Made by a program: the position numbers and the translations under genes | Assembly (NCBI GenBank): GCA_021613375.1 | Contig: CM038716.1 | Location: 12,464,774 to 12,528,773, forward strand | Direction: 5' to 3' | DNA length: 64,000 nt | DNA from: Megaleporinus macrocephalus | Lineage: Eukaryota; Chordata; Actinopteri; Characiformes; Anostomidae | The notes under the pieces: model-generated | What the model was told of the DNA's origin: nothing | Seen by the model: only the letters and a program-made list of their open reading frames with translations | Database searches by the model: none | Part shown: one piece after another, positions 10,666-21,450 of the stretch | Position numbering within the stretch: position 1 is the first letter of the stretch | Layout: each line of letters begins with the position of its first letter

Positions 10666-10764
10666 TTTTTTCAAAGCATTGAATTTCACTGAGTTGAATA
10701 AAACTGGCAAAATTGCTTATGGGTTGTACCAAGACAGACAGTTACAACATATGTGAGCAAGCCA

Positions 10765-10865
10765 GAGGCAACAGTGACGAGAACACCTCGCTCAGACTGG
10801 AGGAAGAACCCTTGGGAGGAACCAAGACTCACAAGGGGAGACCCGCCCTCCTCTGGTCAAACAGT
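10765..10865. mobile_element. Fragment of a widespread fish dispersed repeat
   Basis: AGCCAGAGGCAACAGTGACG, GAGGAACCAAGACTCACAAG and CCTCCTCTGGTCAA match a repeat that reappears in the opposite orientation at 56275-56420. There its CCAGAGGAGGA part has expanded into a 2.5-kb array. Confidence 0.65.
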
Positions 10866-10944
10866 ATTTACAGTTTAATAAACTAAACACCAAAGAAAAG
10901 AGTCTCTGTTTGAAATCTGGATAGTAAAGCTTTAGAAGCTGCAC

Positions 10945-11065
10945 AGGTAGAGGCAGTCTCTGACTGAGGCCGTCTCTGACTGAGGCAGTCTCTGACTGAG
11001 GCAGTCTCTGACTGAGGCCGTCCCTGACTGAGGCAGTCTCTGGCTGAGGCAGTCTCTGACTGAGT
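10945..11065. repeat. 19-bp tandem repeat
   Basis: About six copies of GAGGCAGTCTCTGACT with G/C variants (GCAGTC or GCCGTC). Confidence 0.9.
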
Positions 11066-11324
11066 CTTTATATAAAGTGGGCGTGAGCTGAAACAGTCCC
11101 ATCCTATCTCAATGCTGGTGCATCTGGATGGTGTACAGTGATGTAACTGAGGGTGTAGCAGTAGACACAGATGGACAGGTGAGGTGGCTGGTGATGGGTG
11201 GGGAGGAGGTCCTAATGGTCAGAATGGTACCAACAAATGACTTTTTATTTTCAGTAATTAAAAGTATGAAACTGAATCTTGCTTTAATTGTTTTTGTGCC
11301 ACATTTAAAATATGTACCCAGTAA

Positions 11325-11490
11325 AATGTTTCACGTTGGTACAACCTAAACATTACTTCATGAGGTTACGGGCAATGGAACTAGTCTTATATAACTTAAG
11401 AAATACTTTGATTGAAAGAAAATCAAGATTTATTGTTAGGTTGAATAAAAGTAGTTCAATTACTTGTTCCCACGTGAAGTAAGAGGCACT
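11325..11490. mobile_element. Fragment of the GGTACAACCTAAA dispersed repeat
   Basis: GTTGGTACAACCTAAACATT, ACTTTGATTGAAAGAAAATC and GGTTGAATAAAAGTAGTTCA match the copy at 9330. Confidence 0.5.
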
Positions 11491-11559
11491 ATTATACAGT
11501 ACAGTGAGTTTGTTATTAGGTCACTAAGACCCATGAGTAATCTAGACAACTTGTTTGGT

Positions 11560-12240
11560 ATCACAAAGTCGTTTCCAGCTGCCATTGGTATATAGTGGTT
11601 GGCTTTTCACTGTCACTTTCCAGGGAAAGAAAATAACAGCCCCGCCTATGAGTACATTCTAGCTGTGATTATAATGGACAGGCTCCTGAACGACGACGTG
11701 GGTAGATAACACTAATTGCCCAAGTCTGCCACCGCCGTCACTAAGACCTGCTGGGCTTCATTGTCTTAATAATTACCCCATTTCATTTTACTGGGGCTTT
11801 TAATGCAGGAATAGACTGCACTACTGGGGACAGTCGGCTCATTCCATTGTAGGACTCTTGGGCGTCTTCCTTCCATCGACGCGAACGCGGAATATCAGAG
11901 GCCATAAAAATAAGCAGCAGCTTCGATAATCATATTAAGCAGCCAATGGGGAGAAAGAAGAGGAAAAGCAGTCGGACGACTGGAGCTCGGGGAGAGATTT
12001 TCTGCTCCATCGGAGGATTAATCACATCCTGCGTGACAAATCACGCCTGATCTAACCAGTGCTGGATTGGCAGGGAGGGCGAGAGCTGGTGACATGTGAT
12101 TAATTACCAGCACTAATTACACCCACCCTTTTTCTGCGAACGGATGGATATCCTACTCTCTTTCCCCAAACCAGTACTTTCACCTCAGCGAGGGGTGGTA
12201 AAAACAAACTGGCGCATCAGCTGAGTTAGAAAACCCAATT
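11560..12240. promoter_or_regulatory. Candidate conserved non-coding (enhancer-like) island
   Basis: Single-copy in this window, balanced composition, no ORF. Rich in TAATTA-type homeodomain sites, including ATTAATTACCAGCACTAATT near 12098 and TTAATAATTACCCC near 11765. Such density is typical of vertebrate developmental enhancers, but conservation cannot be judged here. Confidence 0.35.
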
Positions 12241-12325
12241 TAGATAAAGTAGTGTCTGTAAAATTGATGCTGCGTCCCAAAAAATAGTGCCATCAGTTCA
12301 TATAATGCTGTTCTTCCTGGTTGGT

Positions 12326-12356
12326 GAGCTCATTACATGAATAATGTAATGAGCTC
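12326..12356. repeat. Perfect 13-bp inverted repeat, 5-base loop
   Basis: GAGCTCATTACAT, then GAATA, then ATGTAATGAGCTC. A hairpin with no mismatches, possibly the core of an old foldback element. Confidence 0.9.
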
Positions 12357-12524
12357 TACTCTGATTGGCTGGTTCACAGTGGTGTTGATAACACAGAAGC
12401 AACACAGACTAAATAAAATGACCCTCTGTGTAAATAAAACTGTCAACCATCAAGAAGTTCAATGCTGATAAGCATTGTAAGTGTCCTGCAGGATAGCGTT
12501 TGACTGGGCAACAAGTCAGAATCA

Positions 12525-13212
12525 CAACCTCTGATTGGTCACAAACTCAGAAACCCAACCTCTGATTGGTCAACAAGGCAAAAACCCAACCTCTGATTAA
12601 TCAAAAATTCAAAAACCCAACCTCTGATTAATCAAAAACTCAGAAACCCAACCTCTGATTGGTCAAAAACTCAGAAATGCAACCTCTGATTGGTCAAAAA
12701 CTCAGAAACCCAACCTCTGATTGGTCAAAAACTCAGAAACCCAACCTCTGATTGGTTCACAAGGCAGAAACCCAACCTCTGATTGGTCAAAAACTCAGAA
12801 ACCCAACCTCTGATTGGTCAACAAGGCAAAAACCCAACCTCTGATTGGCCAAAAATTCAGAAACCCAACCTCTGATTGGTCAACAAGGCAAAAACCCAAC
12901 CTCTGATTGGCCAAAAACTCAGAAACCCAACCTCTGATTGGTCAACAAGGCAAAAACCCAACCTCTGATTGGCCAAAAATTCAGAAACCCAACCTCTGAT
13001 TGGTCAAAAACTCAGAAACACAACCTCTGATTGGTCAACAAGGCAAAAAACCCAACCTCTGATTGGTCAAAAACTCAGAAACCCAACCTCTGATTGGTCA
13101 ACAAGGCAAAAACCCAACCTCTGATTGGTCAAAAATTCAGAAAGCCAACCTCTGATTAATCAAAAACTCAGAAACCCAACCTCTGATTGGTCAAAAACTC
13201 AGAAAGCCAACA
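12525..13212. repeat. 31-bp minisatellite carrying a CCAAT box in nearly every unit, ~22 copies
   Basis: The unit is CCTCTGATTGGTCAAAAACT then CAGAAACCCAA, alternating with an AACAAGGCAAAAACCCAA form. ATTGG is the inverted CCAAT box. Three or four units have ATTAA instead. Two unit types alternate in the middle, showing a 62-bp higher-order period. Confidence 0.93.
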
Positions 13213-13387
13213 CAAACACCTCTAACACACCACCATCATGTCAGTGTTACTGCAGTGCTGAGAATGACCCACCTCCCTAATAATACCTGCTCTGTGGTGG
13301 TCCTGTGGGGGTCCTGATCATTAAAGAACAGAGTAATAAAGTATACAGAGAATCAGATGAACTACAGTCTGTAAGTGGAGCTCCTGT
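13213..13387. mobile_element. Dispersed fish repeat that seeds the following 45-bp array
   Basis: ACCACCATCATGTCAGTGTT, CTCTGTGGTGGTCCTGTGGG and AATCAGATGAACTACAG belong to an interspersed repeat common in otophysan fish (remembered, not searched). It runs directly into the 45-bp tandem units. Confidence 0.6.
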
Positions 13388-13702
13388 ATGATCAGTGGAG
13401 CTGATACAGTGGACAGTGAGTGGAGGTCCTGTATGGTCAGTGGAGCTGATACAGTGGACAGTGAGTGGAGGTCCTGTATGGTCAGTGGAGCTGATACAGT
13501 GGACAGTGAGTGGAGGTCCTGTATGGTCAGTGAAGCTGATACAGTGGACAGTGAGTGTAGGTCCTGTATGGTCAGTGGAGCTGATACAGTGGACAGTGAG
13601 TGGAGGTCCTGTATGGTCAGTGGAGCTGATACAGTGGACAGTGAGTGGAGGTCCTGTATGGTCAGTGGAGCTGATACAGTGGACAGTGAGTGGAGATTAG
13701 AG
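13388..13702. repeat. 45-bp minisatellite, second locus, 7 copies
   Basis: Same unit as at 2.26-3.03 kb. It starts inside the dispersed repeat and ends just before a C-rich run at 13711-13731. Frames open on both strands are repeat artefacts. Confidence 0.93.
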
Positions 13703-13784
13703 ACTATAGCCCCCCCCACCCCCCACCCCACGCACTAACAATTGAGCTTTCTTACACGCCTCATTTATCTAATTGTTGCCGTTC

Positions 13785-14310
13785 AGGCGTCAGCGTGCGG
13801 AGTAGACATAATGCTCACTGACATTTTCCCTCTGCGGACCCCCACCCCGAGGTTTACCATCGCGGGTTGTTACGGTGCGGGTCCCTTCCGCTGATCCGAG
13901 ACCGGTCTCCCTGTTCCTCATTCGCCGAGGGTCAGAAGGTCGGGCGCCGAGGACCAGCCCGCAATCAGTACAGTCAGCCGGCTGGTGCAGCGCCGAGGAT
14001 AAAGGTTCAAGCGGGTCCGCGCTCGCGGCGGAGAGTGGGCGACCCCTGTCAGAAACAGCCTGCTGACATTTAGCATCATCGCGGCGCGGATGAAGTGAGC
14101 AGTGCGCTGGACCGCTAACCAAGCGGAGAGGGAAGAGAGAGAAGGTGGCCACCTTTCAGGCTGACCTCATCACACCTGGCTGGCCTGTTTGTCTTTCAGC
14201 GGCGCACGCCAACCAGACATCCGAGCGCGGTGGAGAGGCGGTGAGGGAAGGAACCAGAGGGGAGCTCGGAGCTACGAACGGAACGTGTGTGCTGATCAGT
14301 TTCAGTGTGG
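13785..14310. promoter_or_regulatory. CpG-rich island
   Basis: Dense CpG from 13790 to 14280 (GCGCCGAGG, CGCGCTCGCGGCGG, TCATCGCGGCGCGG) against an otherwise CpG-poor window. Overlapping short ORFs on both strands are composition effects. It may be the promoter or first exon of a gene lying outside or sparsely represented here; no TATA box or start could be fixed. Confidence 0.5.
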
Positions 14311-14660
14311 TTTTAAAGTCAGAGGCTTTTTGAATCTGCACGTCACAGCGGATCTGTGATTGGAAGTGATTGAGGTTTGGCCTTTAGCTTTAATTCAAGA
14401 GGTTTAACTCCTGAATTAATCAACGGTTGTGGAATTAAGGCCATTTTTTATGGTCCCTACAGGCTCCAAGTCAGGAGACACTTGACTGATAAGCACTTTC
14501 ACAGCCAGGTGTGGCCTGTTCCTTCATTACACTGAGACAAATGAAGGAGAAGAACTCTGGAGTCGATTCCCAGCTTTAAATATTCATTTGTTATGTACAC
14601 ATAGGAACTCTTAGTATAGGGTTCACAGAGGACGTTCATGGCATTTGACTGGCTCTCTTA
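14310..14660. other. Non-coding stretch
   Basis: No gene or repeat recognised between the CpG island and the 39-bp array. Confidence 0.3.
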
Positions 14661-14669
14661 CCCAGAATA

Positions 14670-15000
14670 CACAGGTAGTGTTAGACAGTTTACCTGTACA
14701 CATGTAGGTGAAGGTAGTGTTAGACAGTTTACCTGTACACAGGTAGGTGAAGGTAGTGTTACAGTTTATCTGTACACAGGTAGGTGAAGGTTGTGTTAGA
14801 CAGTTTATCTGTACACAGGTAGGTGAAGGTAGTGTTAGACAGTTTACCTGTACACAGGTAGGTGAAGGTAGTGTTAGACAGTTTACCTGTACACAGGTAG
14901 GTGAAGGTAGTGTTACAGTTTATCTGTACACAAGTAGGTGAAGGTAGTGTTACAGTTTATCTGTACACAGGTAGGTGAAGGTAGTGTTACAGGTAGTGTT
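14670..15000. repeat. 36-39-bp minisatellite (locus 1), ~8 copies
   Basis: The unit is CAGTTTACCTGTACACAGGT then AGGTGAAGGTAGTGTTAGA. The same unit forms a much longer array at 33.63-35.43 kb. Each unit holds the near-palindrome ACCTGTACACAGGT. Confidence 0.93.
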
Positions 15001-15009
15001 ATTATATCC

Positions 15010-15206
15010 ATGTTCATTCTATATATATTAATTGTTCTATATATATTAAAATTTCTATATATATATATATATATATCATTGTTTATTCTATATATATTTA
15101 AAAAGTAAATTATATATATATCATTTTTCATTATATATATATATATATATATATATCAAAGTTCACTCCATACATGTAAATGTTAATATTTCTTGTTTGG
15201 CTTGCC

Positions 15207-15267
<61 letters not shown>
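15010..15267. repeat. Cluster of (TA)n tracts
   Basis: TA runs at about 15055-15076, 15132-15156 and 15206-15267 are separated by related TTCATTCTATATATATT spacers, so short TA tracts and spacer were duplicated together. Confidence 0.85.
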
Positions 15268-15270
<3 letters not shown>

Positions 15271-15289
15271 TTACAGTGTTTTCATTTTT

Positions 15290-16130
15290 TAAATGGGAGA
15301 GTTTATACTGGCTGTCAGGTGAAGGCACCTGGCTATTGATCAGCAGGCCTGTGAGAGAAGAATCATTTTTCTAGCTTCAAGAGGAGAGAGACTTGATTTA
15401 TTCATGACTGCTTTGAAAATTTCAATGCATTTCTTTACCGCAACCTGTTTTTATCGTGCCCATTTCTGTGTATCTTGTGAGAGTCATGACCGTTTCACTT
15501 TATCGCCGCCGAAAGGCTCTTCAGTCGGGCGGATGGTGATGCTAATGCACTTCAGAACAGATTGAAGCTTGAGTTTGCGTTTAAACATTCCGCAGAGGAA
15601 GTTCTGTCATTTCCATATGAATTGGGAACTGAGTTAAAGGAACAGACGTCTTGACGGAGGGCGCCGTTATGCCGTTCTGATTGACTGAGAGGCGAAGTTA
15701 ATAAAATCAGGTTAATAAGTCCTCTCTTCCTCTGTCGTGGACTTGAGTAATATTGAGCTTGATCTCTCTGACCTTTCCCACCCCTCAGGGACGCGGTGTC
15801 ACCTCCCTGCACGTCAGGATCTTGGGATGGTGGTGGTTTTCCGTTAGCATCAAATATGGCCTGCAGAGGTAGCTGGATACACTTAACCACATTTTACCAC
15901 AGAGAGGGTTCAAACCTCCTCACAGCAAACCAGACTTTCTTCATCAACTCCTGAGCCAAAGCACGTTAAAGTAAACAATGTCTTACTGGCTCCAATAGTG
16001 AATCAGGTCATTTCACTATTTCACTATCGTTTCCAAAGCAACAGTAATGCCAAACGTTATGCTGTCACTGCTTACAAGACACCAAACCCCCAACTGCTCT
16101 CCTGGGTACTGTGGATAGGGCTCCTCACCA
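15290..16130. other. Low-copy non-coding stretch, possible conserved island at 15480-15870
   Basis: Balanced composition, scattered CpGs and TTAATAAAATCAGGTTAATA near 15698. A minus-strand ORF (15552-15890) has no recognisable motif. No repeat match within the window. Confidence 0.3.
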
Positions 16131-16134
16131 ATCT

Positions 16135-16340
16135 GGGCAAGTGTGCTCACTGCCCCCAGTCTGTGTGTGGAAACACTAGTGTGTGCAAATGTGGGTGTTT
16201 CACTGCTCCCTAGTGTGTGTGTTCACTATTCTGTGTGTATGTGGGTGCTTCAATGCCCCTTGTGTGTGTGTTCACTAGAGTGTGTGTGTATGTGTGGGTG
16301 TTTCATTGCCCCCTAGTCTGTATGTTCACTACTGTAGGGA
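16135..16340. repeat. Imperfect GT-rich tandem repeat
   Basis: Repeated GTGTGTGTTCACTA, GTGGGTGTTTCA and TGCCCCCTAGT blocks. A common type of fish simple-repeat region. Confidence 0.6.
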
Positions 16341-16344
16341 ACAA

Positions 16345-18735
16345 AGAGATACTCAGTAGTACATACAGTAGCATAGAGATACTCAGCAGTACATACAGTA
16401 ACATAGACACTCAGCAGTACATACAGTAACATAGAGATACTCAGCAGTACATACAGTAACATAGATACACTCAGCAGTACATACAGTAACATAGAGATAC
16501 TCAGCAGTACATACAGTAACATAGACACTCAGCAGTACATACAGTAACATAGAGACACTCAGCAGTACATACAGTAACATAGAGACACTCAGCAGTACAT
16601 ACAGTAACATAGAGATACTCAGCAGTACATACAGTAACATAGAGATACTCAGCAGTACATACAGTAACATAGAGATACTCAGCAGTACATACAGTAACAT
16701 AGACACTCAGCAGTACATACAGTAACATAGAGACGCTCAGCAGTACATACAGTAACATAGAGATACTCAGCAGTACATACAGTAACATAGACACTCAGCA
16801 GTACATACAGTAACATAGAGACGCTCAGCCGTACATACAGTAACATAGAGACACTCAGCAGTACATACAGTAACATAGAGATACTCAGCAGTACATACAG
16901 TAACATAGACACTCAGCAGTACATACAGTAACATAGAGATACTCAGCAGTACATACAATAACATAGAGACACTCAGCAGTATATACAGTAACATAGAGAT
17001 ACTCAGCTGTACATACAGTAACATAGAGACACTCAGCAGTACATACAGTAACATAGAGATACTCAGCAGTACATACAGTAACATAGACACTCAGCAGTAC
17101 ATACAGTAACATAGAGACACTCAGCAGTACATACAGTAACATAGAGACACTCAGCAGTACATACAGTAACATAGAGATACTCAGCAGTACATACAGTAAC
17201 ATAGAGACACTCAGCAGTACATACAGTAACATAGAAACACTCAGCAGTACATACAGTAACATAGAGATACTCAGCAGTACATACAGTAACATAGACACTC
17301 AGCAGTACATACAGTAACATAGAGATACTCAGCCGTACATACAGTAACATAGAGACACTCAGCAGTACATACAGTAACATAGACACTCAGCCATACATAC
17401 AGTAACATAGAGATACTCAGCAGTACATACAGTAACATAGAGACACTCAGCAGTACATATAGTAACATAGAGACACTTAGCAGTACATACAGTAACATAG
17501 AGACACTCAGCAGTACATACAGTAACATAGACACTCAGCAGTACATACAGTAACATAGAGACACTTAGCAGTACATACAGTAACATAGAGACACTTAGCA
17601 GTACATACAGTAACATAGAGACACTCAGCAGTACATACAGTAACATAGAGATACTCAGCCGTACATACAGTAACATAGAGACACTCAGCCGTACATACAA
17701 TAACATAGAGATACTCAGTAGTACATACACTAACATAGAGATACTCAGTAGTACATACAGTAACATAGATACTCAGCCGTACATACAGTAACATAGAGAT
17801 ACTCAGCCGTACATACAGTAACATAGAGACACTCAGCCGTACATACAATAACATAGAGATACTCAGTAGTACATACAGTAACATAGATACTCAGCCGTAC
17901 ATACAGTAACATAGAGATACTCAGCCGTACATACAGTAACATAGAGACACTCAGCCGTACATACAATAACATAGAGACACTCAGCAGTACATACAGTAAC
18001 ATAGACACTCAGCAGTACATACAGTAACATAGATACTCAGCAGTACATACAGTAACATAGATATACTCATTAGTACATACAGTAACATAGAGGTACTCAG
18101 TAGTACATACAGTAACATAGAGATACTCAGTAGTACATACAGTAACATAGAAACACTCAGCAGTACATACAGTAACATAGAGATACTCAGCAGTACATAC
18201 AGTAACATAGAGACACTCAGCAGTACATACAGTAACACAGAGATACTCAGCAGTACATACAGTAACATAGAGATACTCAGCAGTACATACAGTAACATAG
18301 AGATACTCAGCAGTACATACAGTAACATAGAGACACTCAGCAGTACATACAGTAACACAGAGATACTCAGCAGTAAATACAGTAACATAGAGACACTCAG
18401 CAGTACATACTGTAACATAGATACTCAGTAGTACATACAGTAACATAGAGACACTCAGCAGTACATACAGTAACATAGAGACACTCAGCAGTACATACAG
18501 AAACATAGAGACACTCAGCAGTACATACAGTAACATAGAGACACTCAGCAGTACATATTGTAACATAGATACTCAGCAGTACATACAGTAACATAGACAC
18601 TCAGCAGTACATACAGTAACATAGAGATACTCATTAGTACATACAGTAACATAGAGACACTCAGCAGTACATACAGTAACATAGACACTCAGCAGTACAT
18701 ACAGTAACATAGAGATACTCATTAGTACATAGAGT
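16345..18735. repeat. 28/30-bp minisatellite, ~80 copies (2.4 kb)
   Basis: The unit is ACATAGAGATACTCAGCAGT then ACATACAGTA (30 bp), with a 28-bp variant ACATAGACACTCAG. The short variant recurs every 3-7 units, giving an irregular higher-order pattern. Variants AGCCGT and AGTAGT cluster at 17.65-18.15 kb. The two unit lengths shift reading frame, explaining the many overlapping minus-strand ORFs. Confidence 0.96.
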
Positions 18736-18739
18736 AAAG

Positions 18740-19440
18740 TCAAAAACTTCAGGTAAGTTTAGACCTTCTCATGTTCATTAGAAGTCGACTCAACGCCAAA
18801 GGAAATGTGACTTCAGAAGAATTCACAGCGAGGTCAGCTTCAGGTCAATCTAATTTCACTTTCATCAATACGCTGACGATAAACTGAGGAGACGCGGTTA
18901 CATTAGTGTGAAGATGAATTAGTTATGTCTCCGGAAATAAAAACAAACTTCCTGCTCCATCTTAAATAAGATAAAGCTGACCCCTCACCCTGACCCCCCC
19001 AGCCCTGAAAGCCAGCACATCTAAAGAAGCAGCCAGTATCTCAGACGCCTTCACTCACTGTAGATAACCATTCAGAGCTTCTCAGAGCTCCAGTCTGCTC
19101 CAAACTCTGGGAGCATCAGGCCTGATTTCTGATTATGCTTAGAAGTTGCAGTTACAGCTAAAACTAGCTTGTAGATAGACAGAGTGGAGGAGGTTTATGG
19201 AAAGTAGAGCTTCTAAACGTTCTATTCATGACACTAGAGTGTTTGTAAGTAGAAGTAGAGATGTTGGGTCTGTCTCAATCCCTAGTGAGTGTGTAAGTAG
19301 GCTGTCTAGGTAGCAGCTGTGTAAGTAGCAGTGTTCTCTCCTCATCTCTCCTCATAAAACAGATTACTGAGACGCTCTAGTTAGAGAGAGACTGCGTCAC
19401 GGCTTGTTCCCGCCCACTGCAGCACGCCACCGGTGGTTTA
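18740..19440. other. Low-copy stretch without a recognised gene
   Basis: Contains a C-rich patch near 18995 and no ORF of interest. Nothing further identified. Confidence 0.3.
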
Positions 19441-19639
19441 GCTGGTTGCTAAGCTACAAATCGGCATCCAAAACAATAGCCGAGGCTTAAGAATCCGCTA
19501 GCATAAATGCTAATGTCTGGAGTATAAAGTGTAAATGGTGAAGGACTCGTTACAGAGTTGATAATAAAATACTGTTTTGTGTGATTATATGACCAGAAAC
19601 ACATTAAAACTCCAGAGAAACAAAATAACTCACATTTTA

Positions 19640-20146
19640 AAACCACTTCACTGCTCATAGATTAGCCTGTGTTGCATCAAGGGATTGTCTTAGCGGCTGA
19701 GGAAGCGTTTGATGCTTCCTTAAAATCGAAGCATAATAAGCAACAGCAAGCGATTTTACTGTCTTTATGGTATACGGGCTTTAAGGCACAGTGAATTTAG
19801 AGACCAATCACATGCGCTGTAAGATCACCGAAGACTCCACAGCCAATCAGATCTGTGCACATAGGGGCGTGCAACATTAAAAAACATTAATTAGAAGTTT
19901 TATAAATCATTAATTCAGTTCAGCATTTAAACAGTAAATATACTGAAATATACTGAACGGTATGTGTGATGTGTTGGTGTTTCAGTAGCTGATGGTATAA
20001 GATGCTGATACTAGACTACTTCAGTAAACAGGATATACCACTGAATCAGAACACACGTTAGAGATGATGATGGTCCAGGCCTTGACCTGAGGAGATCTCC
20101 TCTAACTGGACCTTACTGACTCTAATTAAACACCCCTGGTTTAGTG
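19640..20146 (+). mobile_element. hAT-type element relic (copy 1)
   Basis: TTTATGGTATACGGGCTTT, AGACCAATCA, GCCAATCAGATCTGTGC and GGGCGTGC occur in the same order at 47.16-47.25 kb and 63.31-63.42 kb, where transposase N-terminal coding follows. The piece 19895-20146 (TTCAGTTCAGCATTTAAACA to CTAATTAAACACCCCTGG) is nearly identical to 47575-47800. Here the coding part is absent. Confidence 0.55.
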
Positions 20147-20469
20147 TGAGGTGATCGAGATTGCAGGTTTAAGTCTCGTCCTAGCGTTCCCATAAAAACA
20201 ACCGTGTTTGATATTATCGTAAGTCTGAAGTCTTGGCTCATGCAAACAGTGACGTGAACATTGCCGACGACCAATAGGAGAGCTCTGTTCACCAACAAAT
20301 GGGATGCCGCGAGGGGGGTACAGGAACGTCTGGCGAGGGTTCGGAAACTGTGGTTCTACAAGAAAGACTCCACGAGTAGAGGAATGTAATGAGGTTTAAT
20401 CTTCAATAAGTGTACAATTGAAGTGTTAGTTATTGAAAGTCTTTTGGATAGGCTCAGTCCTTTCTCCTG
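20147..20469. other. Short non-coding stretch
   Basis: GGTTTAAGTCTCGTCC near 20166 vaguely resembles a tRNA B-box region, but no cloverleaf can be built. Nothing else recognised. Confidence 0.25.
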
Positions 20470-21376
20470 CACAGTTAACCCATAATTAGTTTGTGTGTAA
20501 AGAGTTTGTGTACTGATTGTATAAAAACTAAAGTTTTATTTCATTACTTAAAATGTTTTAGTATGTTCTACTATTTTGAAAGAAGAACTGAGTACACTAA
20601 TATTTTTAGGTTGAACAAACTTAAAACATCAGGTTTTAGCTTGGACCACGCCCCTGTAGCACCTTGCCAGATTCTCATTGGTCAGTTCAGTGTAGACTAG
20701 TTTGAGTTGTTTAGTGGAGCTTGTAAAGGTTTTGAAGTCTTTTTCTATTTTCACTGTAAGGTTTGGTGTTTTCTGAGTTTAACTTCTTTTCCTCGGACAG
20801 AAACTCTGTAGTGCTGGGATTTCTCTACAGTGGACATTTTCTCCATTGTTTTCTTTTCTTGAAGAACTACAGAGGACTACAATTAACCAAGCCGCCATCT
20901 TCCCTCTCTTTTTCTCATTCTGGAACTTGGTAAGTTGTTTTCCGTGTTCAAGTGGTGTAAAACTGTTGTTCTGCAGTTGATGCTGATCTAAAGTTAGAAA
21001 ATGTAATTTACTGTGTTTTTATCATTTCAATGTGTAAACTGTATTTAAGAATTATTGTAAGATAAACAGTTTTCTAACTAGACCAATCAAAACCAGTCAT
21101 CATCACTACTGAACCCTTCAAGAGTCAGAATCATCCTAGATGACCCCAGTGATGTAGTTTTAAATAAAATTAAACTAAATGTAACTGCTGTCTGTGTTCT
21201 TTTGATGTAGGAGAACATCAGCTTTTTATAGAGACTAGTTTTAAGATTTTCACAACTTAATTCTGATTACAGGAAACTCAATGTTGAGCTGAATTAAACG
21301 GTCAGTAGGGTTGATTTTACAAAATATATGAGATTTTCTCTAGTTTGCATCATTTAAATATTTTAAGGCAATCACC
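20470..21376 (-). mobile_element. CACTG element copy B (reverse, one end lost)
   Basis: Starts CACAGTTAACCC and follows copy D base for base over most of its length. It lacks ~100 bases near 21330 and its last ~50 bases, ending in a fragment of the 45-bp-array parent repeat. Promoter-like module on the plus strand: CCACGCCCC ~20647, ATTGG ~20678, GCCGCCATCTT 20891-20901, GTAAGT ~20931. Confidence 0.8.
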
Positions 21377-21450
21377 ATTGAGCTAATACAATGGACAGTG
21401 AGTGTAGAGACAGGGAGGTGGTTTTAATGTTATGACTGATTGGTGTATAG
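21377..21450. mobile_element. Single-unit copy of the repeat that seeds the 45-bp arrays
   Basis: GAGCTAATACAATGGACAGT then GAGTGTAG and GGAGGTGGTTTTAATGTT: the unexpanded form of the repeat tandemised at 2.3 and 13.4 kb. Confidence 0.65.

Noticed and set aside
16313..18600. Many overlapping minus-strand ORFs (SMLLYVLLS repeats)
   Set aside because: Caused by the 30/28-bp minisatellite; the two unit lengths simply shift frames.
12525..18735. CRISPR-like regular repeats
   Set aside because: Units are directly tandem without unique spacers, and the sequence is vertebrate.
20147..20200. Possible tRNA-derived SINE head
   Set aside because: Only a weak B-box-like string; no A box, cloverleaf or tail.
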